DNA of 64,000 nt from Mycolicibacterium sp. P9-22 (GTDB lineage: Bacteria; Actinomycetota; Actinomycetes; Mycobacteriales; Mycobacteriaceae). Made by a program: the position numbers and the translations under genes. A model generated the notes under the pieces. The model was not told the origin of the DNA. It saw only the letters and a program-made list of their open reading frames with translations, and searched no databases. Below are positions 1-8,489 of this stretch, one piece after another (position 1 is the stretch's first letter; each line of letters starts with the position of its first letter). The stretch is taken from NCBI RefSeq assembly GCF_008329585.1, contig NZ_NPKP01000009.1, positions 157,512 through 221,511 of the forward strand. The letters are read 5' to 3'.

Positions 1-1146
1 CTCGTGATGGCCGGCCATGAGGTGGTGGTGCTCTCGCGCCGGCCCACCGGCACCGACCCGAGCACTCACCCGTCGACCGACGAGGTCACCGAGGGCGTGC
101 GGGTCATCGCCGCCGCCCAGGATCCGCACGAGTTCAGTTTCGGCACCGACATGATGGCCTGGACCCTGGCGATGGGCCACGCCATGGTGCGCTCCGGGCT
201 GACCCTGCGCGACTGGGAACCCGATCTGGTGCACGCGCACGACTGGCTGGTCGCCCACCCCGCCATTGCACTGGCCGAATTCTTCGATGTGCCACTGGTT
301 TCCACCATCCACGCCACCGAGGCGGGACGACATTCAGGCTGGGTGTCCGGGCAGGTCAGCCGCCAGGTGCACGCGCTGGAATCCTGGCTGGTGCACGAAT
401 CCGATTCGCTGATCACCTGTTCGGCCTCCATGCGCGAGGAGATCGACGCGCTGTTCGGGCCGGGCCTGTCGGAGACCACCGTCATCCCGAACGGGATCGA
501 CACCAACGGTTGGCCGTTCGCGCCGCGCCGCGCCGGCGGCGGGCCGGCCGAGCTGCTCTATTTCGGCCGCCTCGAGTACGAGAAGGGTGTACACGACGCC
601 ATCGCCGCGCTGCCGCGCATCCGCAAGAGCCACCCGGGCACCACGCTGACCATCGCCGGCGACGGCACCCAACTGGACTTCCTCACCGCACAGGCGCGCA
701 AGCACAAGGTGCTCAAGGCCACGAAGTTCATCGGTCGGGTGGACCATCAGGGACTGGTCACCTTGTTGCACCGCGCCGACGCAGCGGTGCTGCCCAGCCA
801 TTACGAGCCGTTCGGCATCGTCGCACTCGAAGCCGCGGCCACCGGCACCCCACTGGTGACCTCGACCGCCGGCGGGTTGGGTGAGGCCGTCATCGACGGT
901 GTCACCGGCATGTCCCACCCACCGCGCAACGTCGCCGCCCTGGCGACGGCGGTGCGCGGCGTACTCGACGACCCGGCCGCCGCCCAGCAGCGGGCACTGG
1001 CCGCCCGCGACCGGCTCACCTCCGATTTCTCGTGGCCGACGGTCGCCGACCACACCGCTCAGGTGTATCTGGCCGCCAAACGTGCCGAGCGCCAACCTCA
1101 ACCGCGCCGGCTCATCGTGGAACGCCCACTGCCCGACTACGGCTGA
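1..1146 (+). CDS. GT4 glycosyltransferase (Rv3032-type alpha-1,4-glucan synthase), 5' end outside window
   Basis: The reading frame is open from the first base, and the visible protein (about 381 residues) begins inside the N-terminal Rossmann domain. The start, with its glycine-rich sugar-nucleotide loop, therefore lies upstream. The C-terminal half shows the GT-B fold features of family GT4: a YFGRLEYEKG stretch starting the second domain, and an E-x7-E motif in YEPFGIVALEAA, where the nucleotide sugar binds. The sequence matches what I recall of M. tuberculosis Rv3032. That enzyme elongates alpha-1,4-glucan chains in the cytoplasm for methylglucose lipopolysaccharide and glycogen or capsular glucan. 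Substrate assignment comes from the family, not from anything proven here. The stop is followed by a long inverted repeat. Confidence 0.9.
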   Translation, partial: LVMAGHEVVVLSRRPTGTDPSTHPSTDEVTEGVRVIAAAQDPHEFSFGTDMMAWTLAMGHAMVRSGLTLRDWEPDLVHAHDWLVAHPAIALAEFFDVPLVSTIHATEAGRHSGWVSGQVSRQVHALESWLVHESDSLITCSASMREEIDALFGPGLSETTVIPNGIDTNGWPFAPRRAGGGPAELLYFGRLEYEKGVHDAIAALPRIRKSHPGTTLTIAGDGTQLDFLTAQARKHKVLKATKFIGRVDHQGLVTLLHRADAAVLPSHYEPFGIVALEAAATGTPLVTSTAGGLGEAVIDGVTGMSHPPRNVAALATAVRGVLDDPAAAQQRALAARDRLTSDFSWPTVADHTAQVYLAAKRAERQPQPRRLIVERPLPDYG

Positions 1147-1176
1147 CCTTCCACACCCCGCACCCCCGCACCCCGC

Positions 1177-1234
1177 CGAAACTCGCGTACCCGGCGTAGG
1201 TGACCCCTGCGCAACCGCGGGTACGCGAGTTTCG
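1177..1234. repeat. 17-bp inverted repeat, possible terminator or dispersed palindrome
   Basis: CGAAACTCGCGTACCCG at 1177-1193 is repeated as its exact reverse complement at 1218-1234, with 24 nt between the arms. It starts about 30 nt after the glycosyltransferase stop, so the RNA hairpin could end that transcript, although no T-run follows. The long perfect arms and long loop also fit a dispersed mycobacterial palindromic element. Copy number elsewhere cannot be seen from this window. Confidence 0.55.
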
Positions 1235-1240
1235 CGGCGT

Positions 1241-1264
1241 CCTTGACAATTAAATTTGTCAAGG
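1241..1264. promoter_or_regulatory. palindromic operator upstream of the ArsR-type gene
   Basis: CCTTGACAA (1241-1249) and TTGTCAAGG (1256-1264) form a perfect 9-bp inverted repeat around an A/T-only 6-bp centre, ending 13 nt before the regulator start. The size, symmetry and A/T-rich middle are typical of ArsR-family operators. It contains a TTGACA-like -35 element, so binding would block the promoter. Autoregulation is inferred. Confidence 0.65.
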
Positions 1265-1277
1265 CGAGACTGATGCC

Positions 1278-1895
1278 ATGGTCGAAGTCGAGGTCATCAC
1301 CGACCCGGCGGCCGCGACCAGCGCGCTCGACCCCGTGCGCGCGCGACTGCTGGCCGAGCTCACCGAACCGGCGTCCGCCGCGACGTTGGCCGCCCGGGTC
1401 GGCCTGACCCGCCAGAAGGTCAACTACCACCTGCGGGCCCTGGAACGGCACCGCCTGGTGGCCGTTGCCGAGGAGCGGCAATGGGGCGGGCTGACCGAAC
1501 GTCTGCTCGTCGCCAGCGCGGCTTCCTACGTGGTGTCCCCGAGCGCGCTGGGTGCGGTCGGCGCCCGCGCCGACAAGACCAACGACCGGTTCTCGGCCGG
1601 CCACCTCATCGCGCTGGCGGCACGCGTCGTCAAGGAGGTGGGCGAAATATGGCAGGCGGCACGCACAGCCGACAAACGCCTTGCGACGCTGTCCATCGAC
1701 ACCACGATCCGCTTCCGGTCCCCGGCGGATCGCGCCTTCTTCACCAGGGACCTGACCGAAGCGGTCGCCGCACTCGCGGCCCGCTACCACGACGAGACGG
1801 CACCGCGCGGACGGCCCCATCGACTGTTCGTCGCGTCCTATCCCGCGCCGTCGACCGACGAGAACCAGGAGCACCGACATGCCCGTGAACCATGA
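1278..1895 (+). CDS. ArsR-family winged-helix transcriptional regulator
   Basis: The 205-residue protein has an N-terminal winged helix-turn-helix (about residues 15-75; the recognition helix region reads LAARVGLTRQKVNYHLRALE), as in ArsR/SmtB-like repressors. No metal-binding cysteine pair is visible, so it does not look like a metal sensor. The C-terminal part (about 90-190) resembles the extension seen in regulators paired with SRPBCC proteins. Its 3' end overlaps the next gene, an AHSA1-type SRPBCC protein, by 17 nt; this pairing recurs widely in actinobacteria. The ATG lies 13 nt after a perfect palindrome, suggesting self-control. It has no counterpart in the M. tuberculosis order as I remember it. 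Confidence 0.85.
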   Translation: MVEVEVITDPAAATSALDPVRARLLAELTEPASAATLAARVGLTRQKVNYHLRALERHRLVAVAEERQWGGLTERLLVASAASYVVSPSALGAVGARADKTNDRFSAGHLIALAARVVKEVGEIWQAARTADKRLATLSIDTTIRFRSPADRAFFTRDLTEAVAALAARYHDETAPRGRPHRLFVASYPAPSTDENQEHRHAREP

Positions 1896-2673
1896 TGACG
1901 AAAAGCGCTGGCTGGAACTGCAACTCGTGGTGCCGGGCACACCGGAACAGGTATGGCAGGCCATCGCGACCGGCTCGGGCAACACGGCCTGGTTCACCAA
2001 GACCACCATCGACGAGAACGTCGGTGGCAGAATCGAATTCGACTTCGGGCCGAACGGCTCCTCCAGTGGAGAAGTGACCCGATGGGAACCCCCGCACCGG
2101 TTCGGCTACGTCGAAACCGACTGGTGTGACGACGCACCGCCGGTGGCCACCGAGATCACCGTCACCGCCCGTTCCGGGGACCACTGCGTCATCCGGATGG
2201 TCCATTCCCTGTTCACCGACAGCGCCGATTGGGACGACCAGATCGAGGGCTTCGAATCGGGCTGGCCGGGTCACTTCGCGGTACTGCACAACTATTTGGC
2301 GCACTTCGCCGGTCAACCGGCGGTCACCTTCCATCTCGCGGCCACCTCGGGCGTCCCGCAACCCGAGGCGTGGAAGATGATGCTGGCCGCCTTCGGCCTC
2401 GACGGCGCCGACGTCGGCGACCTACGCACGCTGCGGCCCGCGCAGGACGATTTCGTCGGTCTCGTCGACCGGGTGTATCAGGACGAGAACCAGCGCTATC
2501 TGGTGGCGCGGTTGGCCGAACCCACCACGGGTGCGGTGATGTTCGGCATCTGCTCACCCGGCGGCCAGACCGCCACCGGGGTCAACGCGTTCTTCTACGG
2601 CGACGATGCGGCCCGCAATGCCGAGCTCGCACAATCGGAGTGGCAGCGCCTGCTGGAGGAGGCGCTGCGCTGA
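1879..2673 (+). CDS. SRPBCC (AHSA1-like) domain protein
   Basis: The 264-residue protein opens with an AHSA1/START-like domain (about residues 8-135, with the characteristic VVPGTPEQVWQAIATG and FGPNGSSSGEVTRWEPPHRF segments). This fold binds hydrophobic ligands in a helix-grip cavity. A second alpha/beta region follows (about 145-264), making it longer than single-domain AHSA1 proteins. It is translated with the ArsR-type regulator, whose end it overlaps by 17 nt, so it may bind or process the ligand that the regulator reports on. The ligand is unknown. Its TGA directly abuts the stop of the convergent acyltransferase gene, with no spacer. Confidence 0.82.
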   Translation: MPVNHDDEKRWLELQLVVPGTPEQVWQAIATGSGNTAWFTKTTIDENVGGRIEFDFGPNGSSSGEVTRWEPPHRFGYVETDWCDDAPPVATEITVTARSGDHCVIRMVHSLFTDSADWDDQIEGFESGWPGHFAVLHNYLAHFAGQPAVTFHLAATSGVPQPEAWKMMLAAFGLDGADVGDLRTLRPAQDDFVGLVDRVYQDENQRYLVARLAEPTTGAVMFGICSPGGQTATGVNAFFYGDDAARNAELAQSEWQRLLEEALR

Positions 2674-3411
2674 TCAGCGGGCGGCTTTCTTCCGTTCGAT
2701 ATCGGCCAGGTTCGCCGCCAGCTCGGCGCGCTCGGCGGCTGACGCGTCCCAGGCCACTTTGCGGTTCTTGACGACCTTCGCCGGGGAGCCGACCGCGATG
2801 GAGAAATCGGGGATCTCCCCCTTGACCACCGCGTGCGCGCCGAGCACACAGCCGCGCCCGACCGAGGTGCCGCGCAGGACACTCACCTTGGCCGCCACCC
2901 AGGTGTCCGGGCCGATCCGCACCGGGCTCTTCACGATGCCCTGGTCCTTGATCGGTAGCTCCAGGCTGTCCATCTTGTGGTCGAAATCGCAGACGTAGCA
3001 CCAGTCGGCCATCAGCACCGAATCGCCGAGTTCGATGTCCAGGTAGGTGTTGATCACGTTGTCGCGGCCCAGCACCACCTTGTCACCGATGCGCAGCGAG
3101 CCCTCGTGGCAGCGGATGGTGTTCTTGTCCCCGATGTGCACCCAGCGCCCGATCTCCATGGTGGACAGCTCCGGGGTGGCCTCGATCTCCACGCCCTTGC
3201 CCAGGAACACCATGCCGCGGGTGATGATGTGCGGATTGCGCAGCTTGAACTTCAGCAACCGCCAGTAGCGCACCAGGTACCACGGCGTGTACGCCTTGTT
3301 GGCCAGCACCCAGCGCAGCGAGTCGCGGGTCAGAAATTGCGCCTGACGCGGATCGCTCAAGCGCGAACCACGCCACCTCTTGTGTAACGGCGCGCCCCAC
3401 ATCGTCGTCAT
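2674..3411 (-). CDS. left-handed beta-helix (hexapeptide) acyltransferase, Rv3034c-type
   Basis: The 245-residue protein contains repeated hexapeptide units (about residues 75-215, for example IGDKVVLGRDNVINTYLDIELGD split over several turns, and IGPDTWVAAKVSVLRG). These fold as a left-handed beta helix in acetyl- or acyl-CoA-dependent O-acyltransferases of the maltose/galactoside acetyltransferase type. No signal peptide is visible, so it is probably cytoplasmic. It lies beside the glucan glycosyltransferase as in M. tuberculosis, where Rv3032 and Rv3034c are close neighbours. A role in acylating methylglucose lipopolysaccharide or another glycan is therefore plausible but inferred. Confidence 0.85.
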   Translation of the reverse strand: MTTMWGAPLHKRWRGSRLSDPRQAQFLTRDSLRWVLANKAYTPWYLVRYWRLLKFKLRNPHIITRGMVFLGKGVEIEATPELSTMEIGRWVHIGDKNTIRCHEGSLRIGDKVVLGRDNVINTYLDIELGDSVLMADWCYVCDFDHKMDSLELPIKDQGIVKSPVRIGPDTWVAAKVSVLRGTSVGRGCVLGAHAVVKGEIPDFSIAVGSPAKVVKNRKVAWDASAAERAELAANLADIERKKAAR

Positions 3412-3479
3412 GGCCGGTCAGCCTACGCGAGCCGGGCACGGACTAGTCTCGGACCTCGATGCCTGCTCGAGGAGGAACT

Positions 3480-4748
3480 GTGCGCCGGCTTGCTGCCGTG
3501 CTGGGAATCGCGGCGCTGACCGTCAGTTCCTGCGGAAACACCGATTCGTGGGTCGAGGCTCACCCGTCGACGGGGTGGGCGGCCCAGTACGCCGACGCCG
3601 CCAACAGCAGCTACCGCCCCGCCGACGGGGCGCGGGCGCTCACCCCCGATTGGGAGCGGTCGGTCAAGGGTGAGCTCGGTGCGCAGATCGCGCTGGGCTC
3701 GGGCAGCTACCTCGCCGTCAACGGCCAGACGCCCGGCGGCTGTTCGCTGATGGTCTGGGAAACCGACAACAACGCGCGCCAGCGCTGGTGCACCCGGTTG
3801 TGGCAGGGCGGCGCGCTGTCCGGTCCGCTCTTCGACGATTTCGACAATCTCTACGTCGGCCAGCCCGGCGCCATCATGTCCTACCCGCCCACCCAGTGGA
3901 TCCGGTGGCGGCAGCCGGTGATCGGGATGCCGACCACGCCACGGCTGCTGACGCCTGGCCAATTGCTGGTGCTGACCCATCTGGGTCAGGTGCTGGTGTT
4001 CGACGCGCACAAGGGCACCGTGGTGGGCACCTCGTTGGACCTGGTGGCGGGTGTCGACCCGACCGACTCCGATCGAGGTCTGGCCGACTGCGCGACGGCC
4101 CGCCCGCAATGCCCGATCTCGGCCGCACCCGCGTTCGGCGCGCAGACCGGCATCGTGGTGGTCGGGCTGTGGGAACCGGGCGCGCAGGCACCCGTGCTCG
4201 TCGGGCTGCGGTACCGGCCGGATCAGACCCCGATCCTGAGCCGCGAGTGGACCAGCGAGGCGGTCGGCGGCGGTCCCATCGCCAGCCCGGTGCTGTCGTC
4301 GGATGGGGCCACCGCCTACGTCAACGGCCGCGACGGGCGATTGTGGGCCGTCGACACCGCCAACGGCCACGCGAGATGGTCGGTGCAGCTGGGTTATCAG
4401 CCGCAGACGCCGCCCTCGGTGTCCGCCGGAGGCGTGATCGTCGCCGGCGGCGGCCCGGGCGCACAGCTGACCGGTATCAGCGACACCGGTGAGATCGTCT
4501 GGACACGTGCGGATGTGGAGCCGCTGTCGACGTCGAGCCGGGCCGGTGAGGGCACCGGCTACACGGTGGTCCGCGACGGCGAACGCGGCCAGGCGCTACT
4601 GGTGTTCGACCCCGTCGAGGGCGGCACGGTCAACCGCTACCCACTGCCCGAGGCCTCCGGCCGGCCCGTCGGGGTGTCGATCGGCCACGACGGCCGGGTG
4701 GTCGCCGCGACCAGCGACGGCCAGGTCTATGGGTTCGCCCCCGCCTAG
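3480..4748 (+). CDS. PQQ-type beta-propeller lipoprotein, Rv3035-type
   Basis: I chose the GTG at 3480 because AGGAGG lies 4 nt upstream (3470-3475) and the protein then begins with an ideal lipoprotein signal (MRRLAAVLGIAALTVSSC, lipobox cysteine at residue 18). An in-frame ATG at 3459 would add seven residues. The mature part consists of PQQ-like beta-propeller blades, for example DGRLWAVDTANGHARW near residue 290. This suggests a scaffold or binding protein anchored outside the membrane rather than a proven enzyme. A TAGTCT -10-like element lies at 3444-3449. The stop codon overlaps that of the convergent Rv3036c-type gene by 4 nt. Confidence 0.85.
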   Translation: MRRLAAVLGIAALTVSSCGNTDSWVEAHPSTGWAAQYADAANSSYRPADGARALTPDWERSVKGELGAQIALGSGSYLAVNGQTPGGCSLMVWETDNNARQRWCTRLWQGGALSGPLFDDFDNLYVGQPGAIMSYPPTQWIRWRQPVIGMPTTPRLLTPGQLLVLTHLGQVLVFDAHKGTVVGTSLDLVAGVDPTDSDRGLADCATARPQCPISAAPAFGAQTGIVVVGLWEPGAQAPVLVGLRYRPDQTPILSREWTSEAVGGGPIASPVLSSDGATAYVNGRDGRLWAVDTANGHARWSVQLGYQPQTPPSVSAGGVIVAGGGPGAQLTGISDTGEIVWTRADVEPLSTSSRAGEGTGYTVVRDGERGQALLVFDPVEGGTVNRYPLPEASGRPVGVSIGHDGRVVAATSDGQVYGFAPA

Positions 4749-5449
4749 GCGAGCAACGGGGCGACGGTCGCTCTCGGCACCGACACCTGCACGGCTCCGG
4801 CCGATTCCGGTAGCAGCGTGCCCTGGCTGAAGAAGAAGATCACCGCATCGTCGGTGATGGCGAAGTTCTGGTAGTTGGCCGGGTCCAGACCGGCGCTCGG
4901 CAGCACGGGATCGGGCATACCGGACTGCTTGGCGAGATCGGCCTGCACCACCGGGAAGATGGCCGGCAGCGGGTCGGTGCCCGCGCGGAACAGATTCTCG
5001 AACGTGATCGGCTTGCGGTAGGCCTGATCCCAGCTGAACGCCTTGTAGAAGGTCTGCGGGTGCGCGCCACCGACGTTCTGGTAGGTGGTGAACACCACCG
5101 ACTGGGTACCGCGCGGCGGCACGGCGGAGCTGTACTGCACCGAGGTGGTGTCCAACTCGTAGGGCATCCCGCGGAAATCGGGCGACTTGGCGACGTTCAG
5201 GAAACCGTCGCGGGTCTGCTTGACGTATTCGACGACCGCCTTCTGGTCCGGGTAATCGGACGGGAAGCTGATGTTCAGCATGTACGCCGGATCGGTCTGC
5301 TGGATCTGGCAGGTGAACCCGGGTCCGAGTGTGGCACCCACGTCCTCGCATTTGGGCGGCGCGGCCGACGCCGTGGCGGCACCCGCAAGACCCGACAGGG
5401 CGGTGGCGGCTGCGGCCAGCACCGATACGGCAACCGTGGGTACGCGCAT
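4745..5449 (-). CDS. secreted Rv3036c (TB22.2)-type protein, DUF3298-like
   Basis: The 234-residue protein starts with a Sec signal peptide (MRVPTVAVSV onward, alanine-rich hydrophobic core, ASA-A cleavage region near residue 29). The mature part resembles the RsiV/DUF3298 and MPT64-like secreted family: a mixed region with FPSDYPDQKAVVEYV and an FAITDDAVIFFFSQG beta segment near the C-terminus. The M. tuberculosis relative Rv3036c has been reported as a cell-wall esterase. No classical GxSxG nucleophile motif is obvious here, so I do not assign catalysis. It is convergent with, and overlaps the stop of, the PQQ lipoprotein gene. Confidence 0.85.
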   Translation of the reverse strand: MRVPTVAVSVLAAAATALSGLAGAATASAAPPKCEDVGATLGPGFTCQIQQTDPAYMLNISFPSDYPDQKAVVEYVKQTRDGFLNVAKSPDFRGMPYELDTTSVQYSSAVPPRGTQSVVFTTYQNVGGAHPQTFYKAFSWDQAYRKPITFENLFRAGTDPLPAIFPVVQADLAKQSGMPDPVLPSAGLDPANYQNFAITDDAVIFFFSQGTLLPESAGAVQVSVPRATVAPLLA

Positions 5450-5513
5450 CTAGGGGATCCTCCAGGAACCGGGAGCGGCACAGGCACCGCTGCCCGTCAG
5501 GGTACCTGTGGCG

Positions 5514-6683
5514 TTATCTGGACGGCCGACAAATGAATGCCACGGCACGGCCGGCCGCTCCGGTACCGATACGGGTGATGACCACCGAGTGCGGGTGCGA
5601 ACCGCGCAGCTTCAGCCGGCGCCGCAGGGCGTCGGGGTCCACATCCACCCCGCGCACCAGGATTTCCAGCGCGCCGCCGTCGCGGGCCGTCAGTTCCCGG
5701 CGCAGCCGTTTCTCGTCGAAGCCGATCTCGCCGAGGACCTCGAAACCCCGTACCCCGTCCGGGAGTTCGTCTCCGGACAGGTACGCGATATCGGGGTCGA
5801 GTTGCCACAGCCCGTACCGGGTGCCGTACTGGCGCACCAGGCCGGCGCGCACCACCGCACCGTCGGGGTCGACGATCCAGCGCCCCGCCGGTCCGACGGC
5901 GCACTCGTCGGGGTCCGCGTCGGTGAGCTGTTCGCCGCGATCCAGCAGGGTGGCGCGCCGGCGCACACCCGCTTCGGCCAGTCCCACCGGCCACAGACAG
6001 GCCTCACGCACGCTGCCGGCCAGCGAGCACAGCTCGACCTCGCCGTCGAATCCGAGCTCGGGAAGCTGATCGAAATCGATTCCGGGCGCGCACTTCACGA
6101 CCAGATCGCGGCCGCGGTAGGCGTCGAACAGCTCGTCCAGCGGCGGGGTGTAGGCGCGCGGATCGAACCGGCGCCGCCCGCCGGTGCGCCGGCCCGGGTC
6201 GGCCAGCACCACGGTGTCGCGGGTGACCGGCCGCAACGCATCCGCGCGGCACAGCGCGACGTCGGGAACGTTGTTGCGCGCCATGGCCAGTCGCACCGGG
6301 TCCAGGTCGCTGCCAAGCAACTGCCCGGCCACCCGACGCAGCGCGGCGAGTTCGGCGCCGACCGAGCAGGTCACATCGTGCACCCGCGCGCCGGTGAGCC
6401 GGCGCGCGCGGTGCTCGGCGACTGCGGCGGCGGTGGCCTGTTGTAACGCGTCGTCGGTGAACAGCCACGACGACGGGTCGTCGAACTTGGCCGCCGCCCT
6501 GCGGCGCAGCAATGTCGTCTCCACCAGGACCGCGGTGCGCTCACCGAATTGTGTTCGCACCGAGGCGATGTCGGCGACCTGACCGGTTCCGCTCAATCCC
6601 AGACCGGCCACCTCGGCCAGCGCTCGACGGCCGTCGTCGCCACGCAGGTAGGCGACGTCGTCGACCGAGAACTGGACTGCCAC
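5514..6683 (-). CDS. class I SAM-dependent methyltransferase with THUMP-like region, Rv3037c-type
   Basis: The 389-residue protein has a SAM-binding core in its middle (about residues 95-215): VHDVTCSVGAELAAL as motif I and VVLADPGRRTGGRRRF as a D-P-x-R motif IV. Flanking regions resemble the THUMP-like domain of a conserved actinobacterial family. Related proteins modify RNA, so an RNA substrate is possible but unproven. It is the last gene of a minus-strand series running from the YczE gene through the ABC ATPase, NUDIX, enoyl-CoA hydratase and a second methyltransferase, with small intergenic gaps. The TAA stop lies 64 nt from the start of the next minus-strand gene. Confidence 0.82.
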   Translation of the reverse strand: MAVQFSVDDVAYLRGDDGRRALAEVAGLGLSGTGQVADIASVRTQFGERTAVLVETTLLRRRAAAKFDDPSSWLFTDDALQQATAAAVAEHRARRLTGARVHDVTCSVGAELAALRRVAGQLLGSDLDPVRLAMARNNVPDVALCRADALRPVTRDTVVLADPGRRTGGRRRFDPRAYTPPLDELFDAYRGRDLVVKCAPGIDFDQLPELGFDGEVELCSLAGSVREACLWPVGLAEAGVRRRATLLDRGEQLTDADPDECAVGPAGRWIVDPDGAVVRAGLVRQYGTRYGLWQLDPDIAYLSGDELPDGVRGFEVLGEIGFDEKRLRRELTARDGGALEILVRGVDVDPDALRRRLKLRGSHPHSVVITRIGTGAAGRAVAFICRPSR

Positions 6684-6710
6684 CCCGTGTCGCTTCGCTC
6701 CTGCCCGCCG

Positions 6711-7739
6711 CTAAGACGGCTTGACCCCGGTGACCATCACGTTGTAGAACCAGCCCTTCGGCACGACCCGGCGCCACACGTTGGCGTCCACCCAGCTCAG
6801 CGTCGTCCAGCTGTTGAAGGCGAATTTGGCCCAGCCCCAACCCAACCGGCCGGGAGGAACCGAGGCCTCGAAGGTGCGGATCGGCCAGCCCAGCATCGCG
6901 GCGGTGAATTCCTCGCTGGCGGTGGCCACTTCGACGGCACCCGCGTTGGCGGCCATCCGCTCCAGATCCTGCGGATCGAAGGTGTGCAGGTCCACCACCG
7001 CCTCCAGGGCCGCGGCCCGCGAGGACTCGTCGAGTTCGGCCTGCGGCCGGCGCCAGCCCTGCAGGCCGGGCAGCTTGGTGATGTTGGTCGACACCCGCCA
7101 GGTCAGGGTGGACAGGTTGCGGGCGTAGACGTTGCCCGCACTGGTGGGCTCACCGGCGAACACGAACCGGCCGCCGGGCTTGAGGATCCGCACCACCTCG
7201 CGCAGCGACTTCTCCACATCGGGGATGTGGTGCAGCACCGCGTGGCCCACCACCAGGTCGAAGGTGTTGTCCTCGTACGGGATGCCCTCGGCGTCGGCCA
7301 CCTTGCCGTCGATGTCGAGTCCCAGGCCCTGCCCGTTGCGGGTGGCGACCTTGACCATGCCCGGGGACAGGTCGGTGACCGAGCCGCGCCGGGCCACGCC
7401 GGCCTGGATCAGGTTGAGCAGGAAGAATCCGGTGCCGCAGCCCAGCTCGAGCGCCCGGTCGTAGGGCAGTTCGCGTTGCACCTCGTCGGGGACGATGGCG
7501 TCGAAGCGACCGCGCGCGTAGTCGATGCAGCGCTGGTCATAGGAGATCGACCACTTGTCGTCGTAGGTCTCGGCTTCCCAGTCGTGATAGAGGATCTGGG
7601 CCAGCTTGGTGTCCTTCAGCGCGGCCTCGACCTGCTCGGCGGTGGCGTGCGGGTTGGGCGCTGGGGTCGCGTCGGCGGCGACATGGGTCAAGGCAGCCGC
7701 GTCGTCGTCGACGTGGGGCGTATGGTCCGTGCTCGTCAT
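6711..7739 (-). CDS. class I SAM-dependent methyltransferase, Rv3038c-type
   Basis: The 342-residue protein carries a complete class I methyltransferase fold: motif I ALELGCGTGFFLLNL near residue 95, an acidic strand-2 loop, and VGHAVLHHIP followed by EVVRILKPGGRFVFAGEP at motifs IV-V. The last third (about 215-342) is not part of the minimal fold and is rich in aromatic residues, suggesting a hydrophobic substrate, perhaps a lipid or quinone-like molecule. No signal peptide or membrane segment is visible. It sits 9 nt downstream of the enoyl-CoA hydratase gene on the same strand, as in M. tuberculosis. The substrate is unknown. Confidence 0.85.
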   Translation of the reverse strand: MTSTDHTPHVDDDAAALTHVAADATPAPNPHATAEQVEAALKDTKLAQILYHDWEAETYDDKWSISYDQRCIDYARGRFDAIVPDEVQRELPYDRALELGCGTGFFLLNLIQAGVARRGSVTDLSPGMVKVATRNGQGLGLDIDGKVADAEGIPYEDNTFDLVVGHAVLHHIPDVEKSLREVVRILKPGGRFVFAGEPTSAGNVYARNLSTLTWRVSTNITKLPGLQGWRRPQAELDESSRAAALEAVVDLHTFDPQDLERMAANAGAVEVATASEEFTAAMLGWPIRTFEASVPPGRLGWGWAKFAFNSWTTLSWVDANVWRRVVPKGWFYNVMVTGVKPS

Positions 7740-7748
7740 ATGGGCAGC

Positions 7749-8489
7749 CTAACTGCCGATCGTTGCCCCGAAGACCTCGACGTAGCGGCGTACCCCTTCA
7801 CCTGGGGCGTCGATCACCGCACCAGCGGCATTGATCATCGCCTTGGCTCCGGCAAGCACATACCCGGGAGCTTCGGCGTGCCGGCGCGCCCAGCCCAGCG
7901 CGGCGTCGTAGACACCGTCCGGGGCCACCAGCTCGTCGACGAGGCCGAGGGCCAGGGCCTCTTCGGCACCGACGAACCGGCCGCTGAACACCAGCTCCTT
8001 GGCCCGCGCGGCGCCCACGGTAGCCACCAGCCGGTCGGTGCCGGCGGCGGGCAGCAGCCCGGCGAGCACCTCGGTGACCCCCACCTTGATGTTGTCCCCG
8101 CAGATCCGCCAGTCCGCGGCCAGCGCGAGCGCCAACCCGGACCCGAGCGCGTACCCGGTGACCGCGGCGACCGTCGGCTTCGGGATGGACGCGACGGCGT
8201 GCAGCGCGGCTCGGCACGCGGCGGTGACGCTCTGCGCATCGGTGGCATCGAGACGGCGCAGTTCCGAGACGTCGTCACCGGCGCTGAACACCTCGTGGCC
8301 GCCGAACACGATGACGGCGCCGACATCATCGCGGCGTCCGAGGTCGGTCGCCACCGCACCGATCTCGCGGTACATCTGCCGGGTCAGGGCATTGCTGGGC
8401 GGCCGGGACAGCACAAGGGTGCCGATCCCGTCCGTGACGACGGCGGTCACGAACTCACCGTTGCTCGCGGTGCCGACAAAGTCGCTCAT
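7749..8489 (-). CDS. echA17: enoyl-CoA hydratase/isomerase family protein EchA17
   Basis: The 246-residue protein is a crotonase-fold enzyme. It has the SAGDDVSELRRLD oxyanion-loop segment near residue 60 and an ALGSGLALALAADWRI stretch near residue 105, where crotonases place the second oxyanion residue and active-site side chains. The family hydrates or isomerises enoyl-CoA thioesters in beta-oxidation. The specific substrate cannot be read from sequence. The ATG at 8489 overlaps the stop of the NUDIX gene as ATGA, so the two are probably translationally coupled. The name follows M. tuberculosis Rv3039c, which has the same neighbours. Confidence 0.86.
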   Translation of the reverse strand: MSDFVGTASNGEFVTAVVTDGIGTLVLSRPPSNALTRQMYREIGAVATDLGRRDDVGAVIVFGGHEVFSAGDDVSELRRLDATDAQSVTAACRAALHAVASIPKPTVAAVTGYALGSGLALALAADWRICGDNIKVGVTEVLAGLLPAAGTDRLVATVGAARAKELVFSGRFVGAEEALALGLVDELVAPDGVYDAALGWARRHAEAPGYVLAGAKAMINAAGAVIDAPGEGVRRYVEVFGATIGS

